DNA of 64,000 bases from Paragorgia papillata (Eukaryota > Cnidaria > Anthozoa > Scleralcyonacea > Coralliidae). The stretch covers positions 408,001 to 472,000 of the forward strand of contig JAWNZC010000105.1 of the NCBI GenBank assembly GCA_035771165.1, written 5' to 3'. The notes below the pieces were generated by a model. That model searched no databases and was not told the DNA's origin. It saw only the letters and a program-made list of their open reading frames with translations. The translations under genes were made by a program, and so were the position numbers. Of this stretch, positions 1 through 11,849 are shown piece after piece. How positions within the stretch are numbered: the stretch's first letter is position 1; each line of letters starts with the position of its first letter.

Positions 1-50
1 GACACACCCAACTGATATTGTTTGTTTTTCATATTGTACTTTTGTAATAG

Positions 51-844
51 ATTAATCAGAAAAAATTATGTTCCAATCCTATTGCTGCTGACATCAAGTA
101 TCCATCAATAAACATAATTTCCCAAGATGAGTTAGAGATTGCAAATGCTGAATCTATTGGTGGTGGTGTCTTCGGCAATTGCTTTCTGAAGAAGTTTACA
201 CGACTCGGCATAAATGTTGTTGAAAAGCAGCTAATTGATATGGGGATATTGATATGCTCTATAAAGAAGCAAAGCTTATGCAAATATTTTCCCACAGATG
301 TATACCCCATTTGTTTGGAATACAGGTAGAGAAAAAACCACTATCTTTGATAATGGAATTTGTTGAGGAGAACAATCAATCGATGACAGTCCATAAAATG
401 TTGTTTGACTCAAATGCTGACCAAACAAGATTAAGTATGTCAATAAAAGATTGGCTTTGCATCTGTTATGACATTACAGATGCATTAGATCACATGCACC
501 AAAAAGGCTACCTACATTGTGACCTAAAAACAAACAATGTTTTGGTTTCCAAAAAGAAAGGCTATCTCATAGACTTTGGCAAAGTACACGAGATGGCACA
601 CCCTGCTGCTAAGAAATACAAAGAAGTCTATAGCCATATTGCACCAGAGGTACTAAAAGGCTCTCCTGTTAGCATAGCGAGTGATATATATTCACTTGGA
701 AGAATCTTTAAAGTCATTGCCAAAGAAGTCAATAGTACAGTACTGATCCAGTTAGGGAAAACAGCCACAAATATCGATCCAAAGCAACGGCCAACTTTGC
801 TGCGACTATTGACAACCTTCCATTCTGAGAAAATTCATGATTAG
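51..844 (+). pseudogene. Orphan Ser/Thr-type protein kinase domain, frameshifted (kinase 1)
   Basis: The last exon of a protein kinase appears to start after a splice acceptor (AG at 49-50). The glycine loop reads IGGGVFGNC, the catalytic loop HCDLKTNNVLV and the metal-binding motif DFGK, followed by an APE motif (IAPEVL) and a C-lobe ending at the stop at 842-844. These motifs are intact, so catalysis on protein Ser/Thr (possibly Tyr) is the family expectation. The glycine-loop half and the rest are in different frames. The switch falls at the GGGG run at 242-245, so a one-base indel (or assembly error) breaks the gene. The closest relative in the window is kinase 2 (12699-13475, minus strand), alignable throughout, including a shared extension after the glycine loop. 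Upstream exons lie outside the window. The substrate is unknown. Confidence 0.8.
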
Positions 845-907
845 TTGAAATATTCATTCTAAAAAGAAATTAATATAATCTGATCAGATCAGATCCAAAA
901 TGTATTA

Positions 908-1000
908 TTAACCCTTTCACTCCCTCTGTCTATTGCCAGACAATTTCACACATCAAGGGAAGACTTCCTGACATGGTGGGACTGGGAGTTAAAGGGTTAA
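908..1000. mobile_element. Short MITE with TTAA ends, copy 1
   Basis: This 93-bp unit starts TTAACCCTTTCACTCCC and ends with the inverted form GGGAGTTAAAGGGTTAA. TTAA at both ends suggests a piggyBac- or Kolobok-type target duplication. It carries no coding sequence. A sister copy follows 6 bp later. Confidence 0.6.
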
Positions 1001-1006
1001 TAAACC

Positions 1007-1121
1007 TTAACCCTTTCATTCCCATTTGTGCCATTTGGCACTTTTTATTTTTTACTCTGCCTAATGCCAGATGATTTTACTCATCAAGGGAAGACCTCCT
1101 GATATGGAGTTAAAGGGTTAA
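1007..1121. mobile_element. Short MITE with TTAA ends, copy 2
   Basis: Same termini (TTAACCCTTTCATTCCC and GGAGTTAAAGGGTTAA) and same inner segment (ATCAAGGGAAGAC) as the copy at 908-1000, slightly longer. The two adjacent copies point to tandem insertion or local duplication. Confidence 0.6.
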
Positions 1122-1230
1122 TTAAAAAATAAGATACAAAATTTATACATTTTACATAATTATATATAAGTAACAATCATTCAGTGATGTTCGTCAAGCT
1201 CAAATACTCAGAAAAAGTTTCTAAGCCCCA

Positions 1231-1300
1231 GACAGTCACAGGAATCAAACCTGCAACCTTCTGATAACCAGTTAGACTCTATCCATTGGGCTACTGAGAC
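1231..1300 (-). tRNA. tRNA-Arg-like pseudogene or tRNA-derived SINE head
   Basis: Read on the minus strand, the segment has an A-box-like TAGCCCAATGGATA, a degenerate anticodon arm, and a B-box-like GGTTTGATTCC inside a T arm whose stem is GCAGG/CCTGT. The layout resembles tRNA-Arg. The acceptor stem does not pair well and the anticodon stem has a mismatch, so a pseudogene or SINE promoter is more likely than a working tRNA. Confidence 0.45.
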
Positions 1301-1399
1301 TCACAGAGAGCTAATGTAACAAATTCATAGTCCTTTATCATATGTGCTTCCTAAGCAGCAGCCTTTGGATATGCATATGAGATGTTATTAGTTAAACGC

Positions 1400-1535
1400 A
1401 TGTGAGTGATGTACATGTGCAAGCTTGGATAATTGGTAAACTGACTGACATTCAGTTTCATGAATGTCACTGAATGTCTGTTAGTTTAGTAATTATCCAA
1501 GCTTGCACAATTATACCATATACATCACTCACAAC
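1400..1535. repeat. Fold-back repeat (about 58-bp arms)
   Basis: The left arm begins TGTGAGTGATGTACATG and contains CAAGCTTGGATAATT. The right arm is its inverted copy, ending CATCACTCACAAC, with a short spacer around 1460. No coding content. It looks like a hairpin MITE. Confidence 0.6.
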
Positions 1536-1568
1536 ATACATTATCCATGTATATGGTTGTAAAAATAA

Positions 1569-2325
1569 TTGTGTCATTTGCCAGCCAGTTAAAGCTTTAC
1601 TGCATAGTATAATACACCATTTAATAAAATCAAATAACATGTATAATACATTGTATTTAAAAATAAATATTAATTAACTGTAAACTGCACAGTAGTGGTG
1701 GCAACTCTTGTGCTGTCAAGATGAATCGTCTTTCGGCAGCAGGTTGCAAAGATATTGTGTCTTTTGGTAGCCAGTTAAAGCTTTACTGTGTAGTGTAATA
1801 CACCATTTAATAATTACATTAAATAACTGTATAATATTATATTTAAAATTAACTGTAAACTGCACAGTAGTGGTGGCAACTCTTGTGCTGTCAAGATGAA
1901 TCGTCTTTCGGCAGCAGGTTGCAAAGATATTGTGTCTTTTGGTAGCCAGTTAAAGCTTTACTGTGTAGTGTGATAGACCATTTAATAATTACGTTAAATT
2001 GCAACTGTATAATGTTATATTTAAAATTAACTGTAAACTGCACAGTAGTGGTGGCAACTCTTGTGCTGTCAAGATGAATCGTCTTTCGGCAGCAGGTTGC
2101 AAAGATATTGTGTCTTTTGGTAGCCAGTTAAAGCTTTACTGTGTAGTGCGATACACCATTTAATAATTACGTTAAATTGCAACTGTATAATATTATATTT
2201 AAAATTAACTGTAAACTGCACAGTAATGGTGGAAACTCTTGTGCTGTCAAGATGAATCGTCTTTCGGCAGCAGGTTGCAAAGATAGATATTTTGGTGGCC
2301 AGTTAAAGCTTTACTGTGTAGCAAA
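1569..2325 (+). repeat. Tandem array A, about 175-178 bp period, 3' of kinase 1
   Basis: Repeat anchors (TAAACTGCAC) fall at 1681, 1856, 2034 and 2212, giving spacings of 175, 178 and 178 bp, with a partial unit in front. Each unit contains two short hairpins: AAGATG-AAT-CGTCTT and, after the linker GGCAGCAGGTTG, AAAGATA-TTG-TGTCTTT, then GGTAGCCAG. The same two-hairpin order occurs in array B (11850-12560) in the same orientation relative to its kinase. The array starts about 725 bp after the kinase stop. It could be a satellite or a structured 3' UTR/ncRNA element. Confidence 0.75.
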
Positions 2326-3290
2326 AAGTACAATTTAAAGTCAACTTATAAACTTGCAGTTATGACACATAACCATATATTGAAGACAACACATCTACTT
2401 CCAAGAATAAACAGTAAATTCCAAGAACAAAAAGTACTCATTATTCCAATAATTCCATAATTCACTGGGAAGTGTAATACCACGAGAATAGGTATCAGAA
2501 CATTCATGATTGTAATAGTAGAAAAGAATCTTTAATTTCGTAAATAAATGTTTCAAATGCTAGGTGAGGACAGACCGTATAAGCGTTTGTCCTCACTGTT
2601 GTGGTTCTTATTTCTGTCCATCAGGCATCATATAAACAAAATATTAAATTAAGTATAAACTAGAATCGAATTATAATCATGATAATTGATACTAAATGTG
2701 TATTAACTAAATAAGTTCAGAGTTACTTTTTCGATAATTTTGTGAATAGCAGCCAGAAACGAGAGTTGATGAAGATGAGAGTCGTGCAGTACAATAAAAT
2801 ATAATAAATATAAGCATTACGACTTACCTTACATGCAAGAACATTTAAAAAGTGCTCTGTGCGTATATTAAAATTGCTCGTGAAGTGTAGCAGAGTATCT
2901 TACGAGATGTACGTTGAACATCACTTTCCAATACTGTGTTGTCTTGAAATTGTGAATTTCTGCGTTCTGTATAAATATAGACAAACTCGACAAACCACGA
3001 TGACAATTAACAACGAACATCCGCGCTCCTTGGAAGCGCCATTTTGGTTCGGTTTAAATGTCGCAAAATCGGCGACGCGGCCGCGCATTACTAAGCAAAG
3101 AAAACTGGGGCGAATATGTTAGTGACCCAGGCATTAACGCACCTGAGAAAATGAGATAATAAATATATGTGCTTGTGGCATAAGAGGCCATAAAGATCAG
3201 GGGGGGCATGTATCCACTGGATTGGTCAGGAGGTGCAGACGTCATAATGACGCACGCGTGCACGACCCAGGCAGGTACACGACGGGCAAC
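2326..3290. other. No gene recognised
   Basis: AT-rich to about 2900, then CpG-richer (3000-3290) just before the start codon of the next pseudogene, so the last part may be its old promoter. A 24-bp motif at 3124-3147 (GACCCAGGCATTAACGCACC...) recurs at 11154-11177 (inverted) and 24581-24604. Open frames here lack recognisable domains. Confidence 0.5.
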
Positions 3291-4324
3291 ATGGCCGCAT
3301 ATCGGTGTAATCTGTGTGCCCACACTTTGTGGCACTTTCATTGCGATTATTACTCAATCACATGAGTAGAAATCACAAGAATGATCCGAATTTTCATGTT
3401 CTTTGTGGAATAGATGGTTGCGCTAGAACATACACTAAATTATTTTCGTTCAGGAATCATATTTGTCGTAAGCACTCAGTAGCTCTGTCAACACAACACC
3501 GTTGGCGAACATGAACAAGAAGGGAACTTAGACGAACTACAAGAAGTTGTAGATATTGCTGAGGTACCGTTTAACTTGGCTATGGAAGAAAAACAAATGC
3601 AGAGAACAAGCGCATTTTGTCTGCTCGAGTTTAAAGAAAAAAGGCCGTGTACCCCAAACTGTCGTGGATTTATTCATAAGGAATAATACTGAACTTGTCC
3701 AGAATGCCGTGGATGTCTTAAAATATGGGGTGAAAGACAAACTGAATACATCAGGAGTGGACTTTGAAGATATCCCTGGTCTCATCGAATTATTTGATGT
3801 TGATTGTTCTATTCGAAATCCGTTCAATGGAATCGAGAATGAACGGCAACAACATAAATACTACCTAGAAAACCTGGATCTTGTGGTAAGCAGTCTACTT
3901 ATCTAGTTATCTTCACAGTTCACATATAGTCTAAATTCACAGTTTCCTTCATATAACATCTTTGCACATTAGTTAAATCAACCTTATTATAACCTGATAC
4001 CTGACTGCTGTAATCTCATTTATGTGTTTATTAAGGAACCCCAAGAAGTTGTAATGGCAACCTACCACAAAAAAGTTAGGAGAGGTAACATGCTGGTCAA
4101 CAGAACTAAAAGAGATATAGGTTACTATATCCCAATACTTGCAAGCTTACAATAGTTGCTCAATGATGATGCAATTCTTGAAGAGGTAATTAATTTTTAA
4201 TTTACCGTGTTATGGTTTTAATTTACTAGCAACTGAGCAGGGCTGCTGAGAGTTGCTGCAGACATGGAGAATAGATGTACAGTATAGTACTTTCAACATA
4301 GTATTTAATGGGTCAACTACCATA

Positions 4325-4577
4325 GGTGGCATTCAGACTGGGTGACCGTGCCCAGGAACGGGCACTAAATGCACTGGTGTTCAGACACGTTCCCAAACCC
4401 TGGATACTTTTGGTGCTTCTTAGCACCAAAATATATTTTGTCAATGTGTTTTCACTGTTTGTTCCTATTAGTGCTTGGGCACCGTGCCTGGTTTTTTCAC
4501 TTTTTTACTTGGGTACGATGTTCAGACTAGTGCCCATGCCTGGGCACTGGGAACAGGCACTCAGTCTGAATGCTGCC
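4325..4577. mobile_element. MITE in a pseudogene intron
   Basis: The ends are inverted copies: GGTGGCATTCAGACTGGGTG on the left and the complement of GGCAGCATTCAGACTGAGTG on the right. The termini contain further repeats of TGCCCAGG and GGCACT, so the unit can fold. No transposase. Confidence 0.55.
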
Positions 4578-5290
4578 ATAAAGTTCCGAAAGTAATGGCA
4601 GCCTGAAAGTAACCCCCAATTAAAGTACCTGCCCCTGAACTTAGTACCTGCTTGTTTAGTTCAATGTCAGCACTGACAATCCTAAGATATCTGTGGACTG
4701 TGGTAGACAATCATCGAGTAATCTACCACAGTCAAATTACATTTACTTGCTGAAGAGGCAGAATTATTTCTGAGATGGAAATCATTCATCATTGTCAGTT
4801 GAAACCTGCATATTTCTTTTTATTCTAAACACTCAACAGATATCACTACCCACTCATACTTACACATAGACATTAATTGCAAGTATTGCTAGTCCACGAA
4901 TATATACCTGTAATTCCAACTGTTTTACAACCATTCTTATTTTCAGATATGCCATTCTCATGCCAGAGATCACAACAAACTGTCAGATTTCTGTGATGGT
5001 GAGCATTGCAAGATGCATCCACTGTTTGGAAATGATTCCACTGCATTCCAGATTTTATTATATTATGATGAGCTGGAAGTTTGTAATCCATTAGGCTCAA
5101 GAGCAAGTATACACAAACTTGGTAAGATTAATATTTTTTTTAAATTGTAAAAATTGCTTTTGTCACAATGCTCTATTTTGAAAGCACCAACGAGGGGATT
5201 ATAATGATGTATTTCTTGTGCTTGATACTGTTGAGATTTGGTTGTACATCATGGCTCTAACTAAGGGATCACTCTGTCAATTTATTTGCA

Positions 5291-5324
5291 GGGAATATTT
5301 TAACTCCCGAGTTAAAATATTCCC
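5291..5324. repeat. Perfect 16-bp inverted repeat
   Basis: GGGAATATTTTAACTC is followed by CC and then its exact complement, forming an uninterrupted hairpin inside an intron of the 3291-7190 pseudogene. Confidence 0.8.
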
Positions 5325-7958
5325 TATCAGTATCAGGGAATACATTTTATGAAGCCCATCCAAAGAAGCATAATTGGTGAGATCAAAGGGCACATTTGAT
5401 ATGAAATATAGAAATGCATGTTGTTCTTTTGAAAGTTGCTTGGCTGGTGAATTTCCAAACTTTTAAAATCCTATGCTGTAAGAAGAACATTTATTGTTTT
5501 GTGTATTTTCTTCTCGGTTAATACAAGAACTTAATACAATGCAATGACTGGTCCCTAAGTGTTGGTCAGTGGTCAGCAGTAATTTTACTATATAAAATAA
5601 TGATTAGTCCTTTAGTGCCGGTAACTGGTCATTGACCAGTAAATTATTTTAGTTTGTCTTGTTTACTATGTCTGGTAAAAAAATTCTCACAAACTTATCT
5701 ACTTGAGCACCTGTTAAAAAACTATAGAGCAGATAGCGAGTTACCAGCCAGATTAGTGAGTTATCCACCAGATTAGTGAGTTATCCATGTGATTAATAAT
5801 AATTTGTTATTGTTTTATTTTCTAGGTGCTTTTTATTATACATTAGGGAATATAAGACCTGAATGCAATACAACTTCTGGGTTTAGCCTACAGTAAACAC
5901 ATCAAGAAATATGGAATTGAACCAATTATGGAAAATTTCTTAGAAGACTTAAAGCAATTGGAACAGGTACTGGTACTAAAATGTTGTAATTGATTTCTCT
6001 GTTCTTATTGAGACATTCTGTGAATTGGTTTTTCGTTTGTTTTTGGTTTTTCGGTTTTCACTGTGAAGGAAACCGGAAAAACCGATAAATAATCTGATAT
6101 TTTCCAGTTAACCGATTAACCGCCTCACCCTACCTTACACATGCTTGAGTTGTATGTGTTATTGTGGACTTGTATCCATTGATTTTTGTGTTTTGAATAT
6201 CACCTGTAGGATGATGGTTATGAATTTATGGCCAATGGAGAGTTAAGAAAATTTAGAGGGACAATAGCATATTGCTCAGGTGATAACCTTGGCTCCCAAC
6301 TACTTGGAGGTTTCAAAGAAGGTTCAAGATCTCATAGACCCTGCAGAGAATGTATGGGAACTGCAGATGAGATTAAAATGCAGGTACTGTACATCATACT
6401 TTAATTGTATTCTTGTGTCAGTGTATCCTATGTATAGTGGGTGTTAAACTCACATTACCATTACAATTACAGTTCCATGAAACCCAATTTTCTCTGTGAA
6501 CTAGAGAAAGTTACAATATCCAGTGTGAACGACTTCCCTTGGCAGAACACTACAAGACGTATGGAATAAACAAGCAGTCGTGCCTAAATCAAAGCAGATA
6601 TTTCCATGTTGTTGGGGGGCTGCCATCTGATGCGATGCATGACATTTTGGAAGGTGTTTTACAGTATGGTGTCAAGTTTTTATTTTTCAAAATAAATTTT
6701 TCACTTTAGATGAGCTGAACAACAGAATCCAGTCGTTTGATTTTGGTTATCATAATGATACGAATAGGCCCTGTCCAATCCTCCGCCAAAAGCTCTTATC
6801 TCAAGACAATAGTCTGAAACAACATGGTGAGATTTTGTTTTTGTTGTATAGAGCTTAGTGTGCTACAAATCTCATGCCCTGGGCATTATTGGACTTCAAT
6901 TTGTTTGTTTTTTTGTTTGTCCTGTAGCAAACCAAATGTGGTGCCTGGCTGTGTGCTTGCCTATGCTAATTGGAGCATGTATACCAGAGGATGATGAGCA
7001 CTGGGTATTATTATGCAGTTTACTAGAAATTGTCAGGATAATTTTCTCACCATTAGTTAGCCTTGATCAAGCTGCTTATTTGCAAGTCCAAATTCAGAGT
7101 CACCATGAAATGTTCAACCAGCTTTATCCTGAGTGCTCAATAATACCTAAGATGCATTATATGGTTCATATGCCAAGAATAATTTTGGAGTGAGTAAAAT
7201 ACAACAAATAAACTACATTGTGTATAGGTTTATTATTATACAGTAAATAATGGTTATAAATCATTTTATAAATAGTTTGTCCAGGCAAGGTGAAATTTCA
7301 GCACCAGTGCGCTGGTACCTTATAATCTATGGTTCTATGGGGTGAATGTGTTTTGTGAAATTATTTTTCAAAGTCATTTATGTTTCTGGACTGGTGTAAT
7401 CTGCATGCAATAATGTTGTGAACTCTGTCTTTTCAGTTGTACCTTTTATTTGTTTTGGGTGCTATAAAGGAACCTGTTCCAGCTTGTCTTGTCAACCTTA
7501 GTATTTGCCAAAATATTTCACCTGCCATGTTGGAATAAAAATTTACAATACATATGCCTCGATGTCTTCGTGTTATAATTTACGGGCCAGGGCCCCCTTG
7601 GCGTGTCATGACACTCGTGTATTAGCGACGCGTTTTCGGGTTAAGTTCAAGGAAAATGACGCAGTGTGTCTGACTAACATGGCAGCACTTGTAGTTCCAG
7701 TTTGCTCGGGCTGTTGTGGTCATTCTCTCTATAAAGAAACAGTCTTTCTCTCTTTGTAGCCTCGCGCGAAGAGATTGAAGTCTTCGGGGGATACCATCGA
7801 ACAAACTCCCCCATGGGACAGTCTGCACACATCAATGAGGACCCAGCTCCAGAGGAAATGGGCCATTCTCAGCTTATTCACACCGATATCAATAGGGTGT
7901 CAACACACTCTCGTTCCGTGACCCTTGGTCATTCATTGCAGGGGAGGTCCACCGGCAT

Positions 7959-8830
7959 GTGGGGCCTTGGTCAGATATTTTGTCAGATTATCGTGAGAAG
8001 GAATTAGTTTTACGTTGGATCACCCAGGGCGTTTCCGTACACGATTTTCTTCAGCCCTTGAAGGGAACGTATAAGGGTGGGTCCTGTGATATTTCCTCAC
8101 CTCCTCAAAAGATATTTCCAAATCACAACTCCTGCAAAAAATTCAAGCAATTTATTGGGGGTCCCCTCCGTTCGCGTGTTTGCACGGGGGCAGTTAGAAT
8201 GTGGGGCAAGGTGGAGCCTCCCCATTTGGTTCTCCTCCTGCTTGTGGAACCATCGAAGCCACGCTTGTGTTTGGATGCCCGTTTGCTCAACCATTGGATG
8301 AAGGACTCACCTTTCTCCTTGGATAAACTGTCGGAGGTGCCCAGGTTCCTGTACGCCAGTTACCATGTGACAAAGCTCGTCGACAAGTCAGGATAAGATA
8401 ATGTCAAGCTCACACAGGAATCTCAACATGTTTTGGCTTGGAATGGGAGGGGTGATGGTTCGTTAACACCACTCTACCTTTTGGTTGGAAAAATTCTCCT
8501 TATGTCTATCAATCGTTAGGGCTCGCCGTGGTTAGTTTTTTCAGGGAACAGGGTATTGCGTGTTACTTATATATCGATGATCGATTAGTGGGTGAGATTT
8601 TGGCCAACAAGGGGTCTTGGTCTCGGCCGATTACACAGCGAAACCACGTATTTAGGCTTTGCTCCGCCGAATCTGCGCTCTACATCGTATGCCGTGTGCT
8701 TATCTCGTTGGGGTACTTCTTGGGTCTAAATAAATGCGTTCTACATCCAGTTACGCAGATTCGATATTTGGGATTGCTCATTGCCTCATGCCACCAGACG
8801 TTTCGGATCCGGTGGACAAGAAGTTAACTT
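7959..8830 (+). pseudogene. DIRS-like reverse transcriptase fragment
   Basis: A first block (7959-8396) contains SKPRLCLDARLLN and reaches the DKSGYD motif at a frame break. A second block (8400-8827) contains LPFGWKNSPYVYQ and the catalytic YLYIDDR. This spacing and the weakly conserved YIDD fit the RT of tyrosine-recombinase (DIRS/Ngaro) elements rather than LINE or gypsy RTs. There are at least two frame changes, and no recombinase or RNase H is visible. A LINE fragment follows directly, so the 3' end was lost. Confidence 0.65.
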
Positions 8831-8975
8831 TTTCTCAGTTACGCAGTAAAATCCTATCATTTGAGCGGGCTATTCCATTGCGCTCCCTCCATAAATTAAC
8901 ACTTCCCACAAAGCGTTTAGTGGTCTTTTAGACTCTACGTTATGCTCTGAATTAACAGTCAACAGTGAAAAGTCC

Positions 8976-9647
8976 ATGTCTTCTGCAAGCTTTCGTTTGG
9001 GGCTTTGTTGGACAAGGGATTTCCTATCGTTGAAACGATTTGTTAGTGGAAGTTTAAAGCTCGACGGTGTTTGGAGTTCACCTGGTGGTGACAAGAAGGT
9101 TTTAAGTATTGGCCACTCCTCTATTTCATGGCGAAAGAGCAATAAGGTTTTGAATTTTCAAGGTGACGAAGTGGATGTGGAAGATCTCAGGCGTAAGTTT
9201 TGTTTAATAATATGTGGTTCTACTACAAATAATGAAGGTGTGCGGCGAGAGAAAGAGCCGGTCACGGTCACTGACCATGATAGCGACTCGCCCAGTTCAT
9301 GTCGATGCAGTGAATTTACTGCTGATATTGAAGGTCTTAAATTGGAGATCGTTGTTACTGAGAAGGCGATACAATTGAATTCTGATACTATTGACACGGT
9401 TAGGCGTGAGTTAAAGGAGATTCACGACAAACAAAATGATATCCAACAAGAATTCGAGAATTCAAAGAGGGAAGTCACTGAAGCGTTACGTTCATCATTT
9501 GAATATTCAAATCCTGACTGCAATATTGTTCAAGAGAGAAATAAGATCAGTCTGGATAAGCTCACTAACACTGATGAAATTGCTAATGCTTCAACAAATT
9601 GTGAGGTCGCTCTTGATTTTATAGCAAGGCAATTAGAAGATTATTGA
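8976..9647 (+). CDS. LINE ORF1-like protein (fragment)
   Basis: Open frame of about 220 residues. The N-terminal third has a W-SSPGG-K pattern (VWSSPGGDKKVL) that I recall from the first ORF of cnidarian CR1/L2-type LINEs. The rest is acidic, heptad-rich and probably coiled coil, as expected for RNA-binding ORF1 proteins. It sits just upstream of an AP-endonuclease frame in the same orientation, supporting ORF1 of one LINE. The first residues may belong to an earlier frame, so the start is uncertain. Confidence 0.5.
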   Translation: MSSASFRLGLCWTRDFLSLKRFVSGSLKLDGVWSSPGGDKKVLSIGHSSISWRKSNKVLNFQGDEVDVEDLRRKFCLIICGSTTNNEGVRREKEPVTVTDHDSDSPSSCRCSEFTADIEGLKLEIVVTEKAIQLNSDTIDTVRRELKEIHDKQNDIQQEFENSKREVTEALRSSFEYSNPDCNIVQERNKISLDKLTNTDEIANASTNCEVALDFIARQLEDY

Positions 9648-9844
9648 GGGAAACAGAGCAATACTTTTAGAGTACATAAAAAGAAACATTGGAATACTTT
9701 TAAGAGTCAAGGCAAAACTACAATACGCGACTATATCTCGGGAAGATCCAATCAGAGATCTCACAGCCGAGATTTCTCACGGGGTCAAGTCGCCGACAGC
9801 AGCGTGACCTGGCAACAACAGCCAAGCAGAGAAAACCAAAATAT

Positions 9845-11132
9845 GTGCAGTCGGGAATTCTCTCGGAGTCTTTTTGCCTATACTGGAGTAACCAAGCGCA
9901 GTGGGGAGTATCCCCAGGGTCATTATATTTCGGGCACAAACAAACCACCAGAGGGACGATTGGCTCAACTACCTGGAATTTGTCCATCTTACAATGCGAT
10001 GCGATCCCTGTTAGAATTACCCCATGTGATAATGGATTGCTAAGTACCAGTTATTATAACCCTCGATGCCTTATTCGTTTTCCAAACAATAAATATCATA
10101 TTCAATCAATATCAAAGAAAGTAGCCATGGCCAACCATGGTAAAAAATCGAACTTAATTGTAATTGCTCGTTCACCGGTTCCTCCTACTGCGTGTTCTCG
10201 TATGGTTGACGCTTGTCTGCTCAACGCAAGATCAATAAATAATAAATCGTCCGTTATTAAGGATTTTGTTGTTGACAATAATATTGATATTCTGGCTCTT
10301 ACAGAAACATGGTTAAGACCAGACTCAATTGACTATAGGACAATAAACGACATTTGTCTGACAGGATACCTGTTTCAGCATGTTTTCTGGGTGACCAGAG
10401 GAGGTGGAGTTGCCATCTTATATAAGCAGTGCTTTAAGTTTAAGAACGAATTGTCGAAGCCCAGAGTGTATAAATCATTTGAAGTGGCTGTTTATCTAAT
10501 GAATTATTCATCGCATGTCTTGAGGCTGGTTGTTGTCAACAGGCCACCACCATCGGCCAAGAATGGACTTACTATGAGTTTGTTCTTTGAAGAATTTAGT
10601 CGTTTCCTGGAACAACTAATCACTGTACCTGGATCTCTTGTCATCCTTGGTGACATGAACTTTCATATGGACTCGTCAAATGACGTTCGACCTACAACAA
10701 CACATTAACGTCGCAACTCATCAAAATGGCCACACCCTAGATTTGGTCATTACTAGGAGAGATGATGATCTTGTTTCCAACTTCAGTGTTACTGACCCAG
10801 TAATTTCTGACCACATGGCAGTACATTGTAAGATATCTCTAACGAAACCCTCTTTCCAGCGTAAGGAAATCACTTACCAGAAGGTTAAATCAGTGGATAA
10901 AGAACGCTTTAAAACGGATATTGAGAATTCACCTCTGATGAATTATAACAATATTGATGTTACTGCGCTTACAGCACTATATGATAACACCCTGTCTTTA
11001 ATCTTTGAGCTGCACGGGCCTCCTAAAAACCGTACAGTTACAATCCATCCTGCGTCGCAGTGGTATACAGATGAAATAAGAATACACAAGCAATTCATTT
11101 TACTATCACAGTACACAGCTGTGTACCGTTGA
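9845..11132 (+). pseudogene. LINE ORF2 5' part: AP-like endonuclease
   Basis: The endonuclease motifs run LLNARSINNK, LALTETWL, GGGVAILY, and LVILGDMNFH, followed after a frameshift near 10690 by SDHMAVHC. These are the Mg2+-dependent nicking domain of CR1/L2-type LINEs. The frame continues to 11132 with the linker region but no reverse transcriptase follows, so this copy lacks its 3' half. With 8976-9647 it forms a truncated LINE. Confidence 0.75.
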
Positions 11133-11849
11133 ATTTATTTTTCCCACAACTCACTCAGGTACATTAATGCCTGGTTCCCTCCACGTTTCGCACAACAAGC
11201 TACGCGCGAGAGGCACGCGTGTTTGAAAGCCAATAACGTGGAATCATGACGTAGTTTTGGAAGAGAAGCTCAAAATGGCGAATATATCGCAAGGAGTGAA
11301 GACAAGTGAAATGTAATTTTCCGGTCACCTCTCGATGTTTGAACGCACAAGGTTAGTACAAATATATGTCTTATTAAACAAGTAATATATGGACATATAT
11401 ATGTAGAGGGTATTGGGCATTTTTTACATCTTCTTCACGAAAACGGGTACATGCTAATATGCATGGCATATTTGCATGCTGCATGTGTGCATGTGTGCAC
11501 AGACCAATTTTAATATATTAGTTAATACCAACGCATAATTTAGGGCTATCCCAATACCTTCCTTTGATATAATTATTTATACCAACTCCGCCTTTTTTCT
11601 CCAAGTTTTGAACCCTATTGACTATTAAATGTGCGTGTGTGCTTCGATTGCAGCTTTGTAAATATTTTGTATAAGCTTAATTTTGTGAATTGCAAAAACA
11701 TCACACCTGACACGGATATGCCGAAAGGAAGCGTTTTTACAGCTTCCTTCGGGATTTGTTGGAGCATATTTTGATTTCTTATAAAACAACACAATTGTGA
11801 AGAAATTGATAAGCAAAATATTATGGATCGAGCTTATACATTTTAAATG
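11133..11849. other. No gene recognised
   Basis: Contains an inverted copy of the 24-bp dispersed motif (11154-11177) and a CpG-richer patch at 11200-11340. No protein domain or RNA gene seen. Confidence 0.4.

Larger units (their letters stand above)
3291..7190 (+). pseudogene. Multi-exon C2H2/transposase-like gene, decayed
   Basis: Exons readable by splice sites and continuity: 3291-3889 (C2H2-like N-terminus, CNLC then NHMSRNH, and a conserved mid region), 4036-4195, 4948-5130, about 5826-5967, 6210-6383, 6474-6836 (contains DAMHDILEG) and 6928-7190 (contains PKMHYMVHMP). I recall this as an uncharacterised metazoan family with a transposase-like layout, common in fish and cnidarians. Breaks: a frameshift in the first zinc finger near 3350, another near 3640, an in-frame TAG at 4153-4155, a frameshift near 5870, a TGA at 6497-6499 (probably CGA to TGA), and a frameshift near 6700. 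The C-terminus is missing after 7190. Function is lost; the superfamily is not certain. Confidence 0.65.

Noticed and set aside
4326..4595. 89-codon frame
   Set aside because: It is wholly inside a MITE with inverted termini.
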